A stretch of 64,000 bases of DNA. It comes from AC-32 sp963813435. Its GTDB lineage: Bacteria > Actinomycetota > Thermoleophilia > Gaiellales > Gaiellaceae. Positions 62,486-64,000 of this stretch are shown one piece after another. Every line of letters starts with the position of its first letter. Position 1 is the stretch's first letter. The DNA lies in NCBI GenBank assembly GCA_963813435.1, contig CAWEYY010000003.1, forward strand, positions 1,054,001 through 1,118,000, read 5' to 3'. The position numbers were made by a program, and so were the translations under genes. The notes below the pieces were generated by a model. The model was given only the letters and a program-made list of their open reading frames with translations. It ran no database searches and had not been told where the DNA came from.

Positions 62486-63262
62486 GTGGACACGGGTCTC
62501 CAGGGGAAGCGCGTGCTCGTAACCGGAGCCTCGGGCGGGATCGGCTCGGCTTGCGCTCATGCCTTCGCTGCCGAGGGCTGCGAGGTCGTCGTCCACTACC
62601 ACCGGGGACGCGAGCGGGCGGAGGCGCTGGCGGGCGAGCTCGGGGGCGCGCCGGTCGTCGGCGCCGACCTCCGCGACGAGGCCGAGGCCGACCGGCTCTT
62701 CGAGGAGACGGGCAGGCTGGACGTGTGCGCCGCCGTCGCCGGGGTCTGGCCGAGCGAGGACGTCCCGGTCTGGGAGCTGCCGCTCGAGCGCTGGGAGGCG
62801 ACGCTCTCCGCGAACCTGACCGCGACCTTTCTGACCGCGCGCGGCTTCCTCCGCCAGGTGGCCGAGAGCGGCCACGGCAGCCTCGTCCTGGTCGGCTCGA
62901 CCGCCGGGCTCGTCGGCGAGGCGGGTCACGCCGACTACGCGGCCGCCAAGTCGGCGATCGCGCACGGGCTGCTGCTGAGCCTCAAGAACGAAGTCGTGCG
63001 GATCGCGCCTCGCGCGCGCGTGAACGCTGTCTGCCCCGGCTGGACCGAGTCGCCGATGACGCGCGGCTCGCTCTCGCCGGAAACGCTCGATCGAGTGACG
63101 CGGACGATGGCGCTCCGCAAGGTCGCCCGGCCGGAGGACGTAGCGCGCCAGGTGGTCGTGCTCGCCTCGGACGAGCTCTCGGGTCACGTGACGGGCCAGG
63201 TGGTGACGGTCGCCGGCGGCATGGAGGGCCGCGTCGTCCACGAACCGCCTGTTCAACCGTGA
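62486..63262 (+). CDS. Short-chain dehydrogenase/reductase
   Basis: 258 residues from GTG 62486. Cofactor motif VLVTGASGGIGSACAHAF; catalytic Ser in LVLVGSTAGLVG and Tyr-x3-Lys in HADYAAAKSAIAHGLL; VNAVCPGWTESPMTRGSL is the substrate-loop segment. A typical classical SDR (FabG-like) with unknown substrate. A hairpin at 63263-63284 follows the stop. Confidence 0.92.
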   Translation: MDTGLQGKRVLVTGASGGIGSACAHAFAAEGCEVVVHYHRGRERAEALAGELGGAPVVGADLRDEAEADRLFEETGRLDVCAAVAGVWPSEDVPVWELPLERWEATLSANLTATFLTARGFLRQVAESGHGSLVLVGSTAGLVGEAGHADYAAAKSAIAHGLLLSLKNEVVRIAPRARVNAVCPGWTESPMTRGSLSPETLDRVTRTMALRKVARPEDVARQVVVLASDELSGHVTGQVVTVAGGMEGRVVHEPPVQP

Positions 63263-63284
63263 ACGGCGGGCCGAGGCCCGCCGT
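63263..63284. terminator. 10-bp stem-loop terminator-like hairpin
   Basis: ACGGCGGGCC (63263-63272) and GGCCCGCCGT (63275-63284) form a perfect inverted repeat immediately after the SDR stop codon. No T-run follows. Confidence 0.6.
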
Positions 63285-63706
63285 CCAAGACTCTGTGCCG
63301 CAGGGTGATTGCCGTCAGCCCCCGGCAGAAGAGTCACAAGTGCAGATCGGCACAGCGGACGTGACCCTTTAGACCACGACCGAGGGACTGTCCCCCTGAC
63401 ATGGCCAAAAGGGACGAGAGGAGTTCGCGCGGCCCTGGAAAAACATCAGGCGGGGCCGCCGCCCGGCCCCGCCTGAGTCTCCCGTGAGAGAGCCGCAGTT
63501 ACATCGGAAGGCCCCGCCGCATAGGGCCCGATCCGTTTCGACTGAGCTGCCCTCGCCGCATCGGGGCGCTCCGTCGCATGCCGCCTGAGTATCGCGACGG
63601 GGGGGTGGTTGATCTATCCCTCGTTCACGGTTGACTAGGCCGCTTCACTAACCAATCGAGCCGGAGCGCCAGCGGGAAACCTGGTTCTCAGTAGAGTCGA
63701 GCCCGC
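63285..63706. promoter_or_regulatory. Long leader upstream of homocysteine methyltransferase
   Basis: No gene is seen. A strong hairpin, TCAGGCGGGGCCG paired with its reverse complement (63446-63476, 5-base loop), lies in the middle. I do not recognise a SAM, SAH or cobalamin riboswitch consensus, but a structured leader for a methionine-cycle gene is plausible. Confidence 0.4.
63446..63476. terminator. 13-bp perfect stem-loop
   Basis: TCAGGCGGGGCCG (63446-63458) and CGGCCCCGCCTGA (63464-63476) pair perfectly. It could be a terminator of the upstream region or the expression platform of a leader for the methionine gene. Confidence 0.6.
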
Positions 63707-64000
63707 ATGAGCAGCCGGTTCGAAGAGCGCCTCGCCTCGGGCCCGGTCGTGGTCGGAGACGGCGGGATGGGCGTCCTCATCACGAGCGCAGTCCCTCGTT
63801 TGCGCTGCCCCGAGGAGGCGAACCTGAAGGCGCCCGAGAGCGTCGAGACGCTCCACACGAGCTTCATCCGCGCAGGCGCGGACCTGATCGAGACCAACAC
63901 CTTCGGCGCCAACCGGCAGAAGCTGGCGCAGTTCTTCCTGGAGGACGAGCTCGAGCGGATCAACGGCGCAGGGGTCAAGCTCGCCCGCGAGGCGCGCGAG
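63707..64000 (+). CDS. Homocysteine S-methyltransferase N-terminal part (3' truncated by window edge)
   Basis: The frame from ATG 63707 stays open to the window end. It encodes 98 residues: the (betaalpha)8 start VVVGDGGMGVLITSAVPRL, then RCPEEANLKAPESVETLHTS and AGADLIETNTFGANRQKLAQ. This is the homocysteine-binding domain of MetH or of bifunctional homocysteine S-methyltransferase/methylenetetrahydrofolate reductase proteins (YitJ type). Zinc cysteines lie beyond the window. Which of the two it is cannot be decided here. Confidence 0.85.
   Translation, partial: MSSRFEERLASGPVVVGDGGMGVLITSAVPRLRCPEEANLKAPESVETLHTSFIRAGADLIETNTFGANRQKLAQFFLEDELERINGAGVKLAREARE

Noticed and set aside
63285..63706. 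SAM or cobalamin riboswitch upstream of the homocysteine methyltransferase
   Set aside because: None of the conserved core sequences could be found by eye, so only an unnamed leader is reported.

Overview
This is a high-GC bacterial chromosome segment. The gene set (CarD-type regulator, Hsp20, DEAD-box helicase, MacB-type exporter, ROK/polyphosphate glucokinase-like kinase, LexA boxes of the CGAAC-N4-GTTCG type) and the protein flavour suggest Actinomycetota, perhaps class Thermoleophilia. That placement is inference, because no rRNA or other decisive marker lies in the window.

Layout. 1-2.85 kb: the 3' part of a GH65 glycoside phosphorylase/hydrolase operon with a universal stress protein. 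2.9-8.6 kb: tRNA-Lys(TTT) followed by what looks like an integrated element. It carries a tyrosine recombinase facing the tRNA, a small AlpA-like HTH protein, a lone UvrD-like helicase, and then gene debris and small ORFs. 8.6-13.4 kb: a TCA-cycle block with citrate synthase, NADP isocitrate dehydrogenase and, divergently overlapping it, the isocitrate dehydrogenase kinase/phosphatase AceK. 13.4-23 kb: tandem repeats and micro-ORFs ahead of a Zn-ribbon protein and a sigma-70 factor, a glycosyltransferase, a broken clpP, a CarD regulator, an ATP-grasp ligase, an NfuA-like Fe-S protein, a cysteine-less DksA/TraR homologue, a SnoaL-like protein and a pterin dehydratase. 23-36 kb: real genes (Nudix, Pit phosphate transporter with DUF47 partner, agmatinase-like ureohydrolase, aconitase, Mg-type P-ATPase) among many decayed genes (transposase, YbdK ligase, MMPL transporter, carbamate kinase, second DksA). 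36-42 kb: a LexA-box-controlled repair pair (DEDD exonuclease/GIY-YIG protein and DNA polymerase IV), a ROK kinase and a monooxygenase. 42-51 kb: DHA2 exporter, hemolysin III, CoA transferase, ferritin-like protein, Hsp20, CBS protein, RimK-like ligase, malic enzyme, cupin and epimerase. 51.9-54.3 kb: a small gene bracketed by two near-identical palindromes, then a MarR/YceI/FMN reductase/CBS cluster. 54.4-64 kb: DEAD-box helicase, MacB-like ABC exporter, second DNA polymerase IV coupled to a Na+/H+ antiporter, cyclodeaminase/dehydrogenase/M55 peptidase operon, SDR and the start of a homocysteine methyltransferase.

Functional links. gltA, icd, acnA and malic enzyme give central carbon metabolism. 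AceK beside an E. coli-like Icd that keeps the phosphorylatable serine implies reversible-phosphorylation control of the TCA/glyoxylate branch point, which is unexpected outside proteobacteria. Two perfect LexA-type palindromes put a translesion polymerase and a Cho-like nuclease under DNA-damage control. Frameshifts, nonsense codons and truncations are concentrated between about 6.8 and 36 kb, suggesting a region of turnover.
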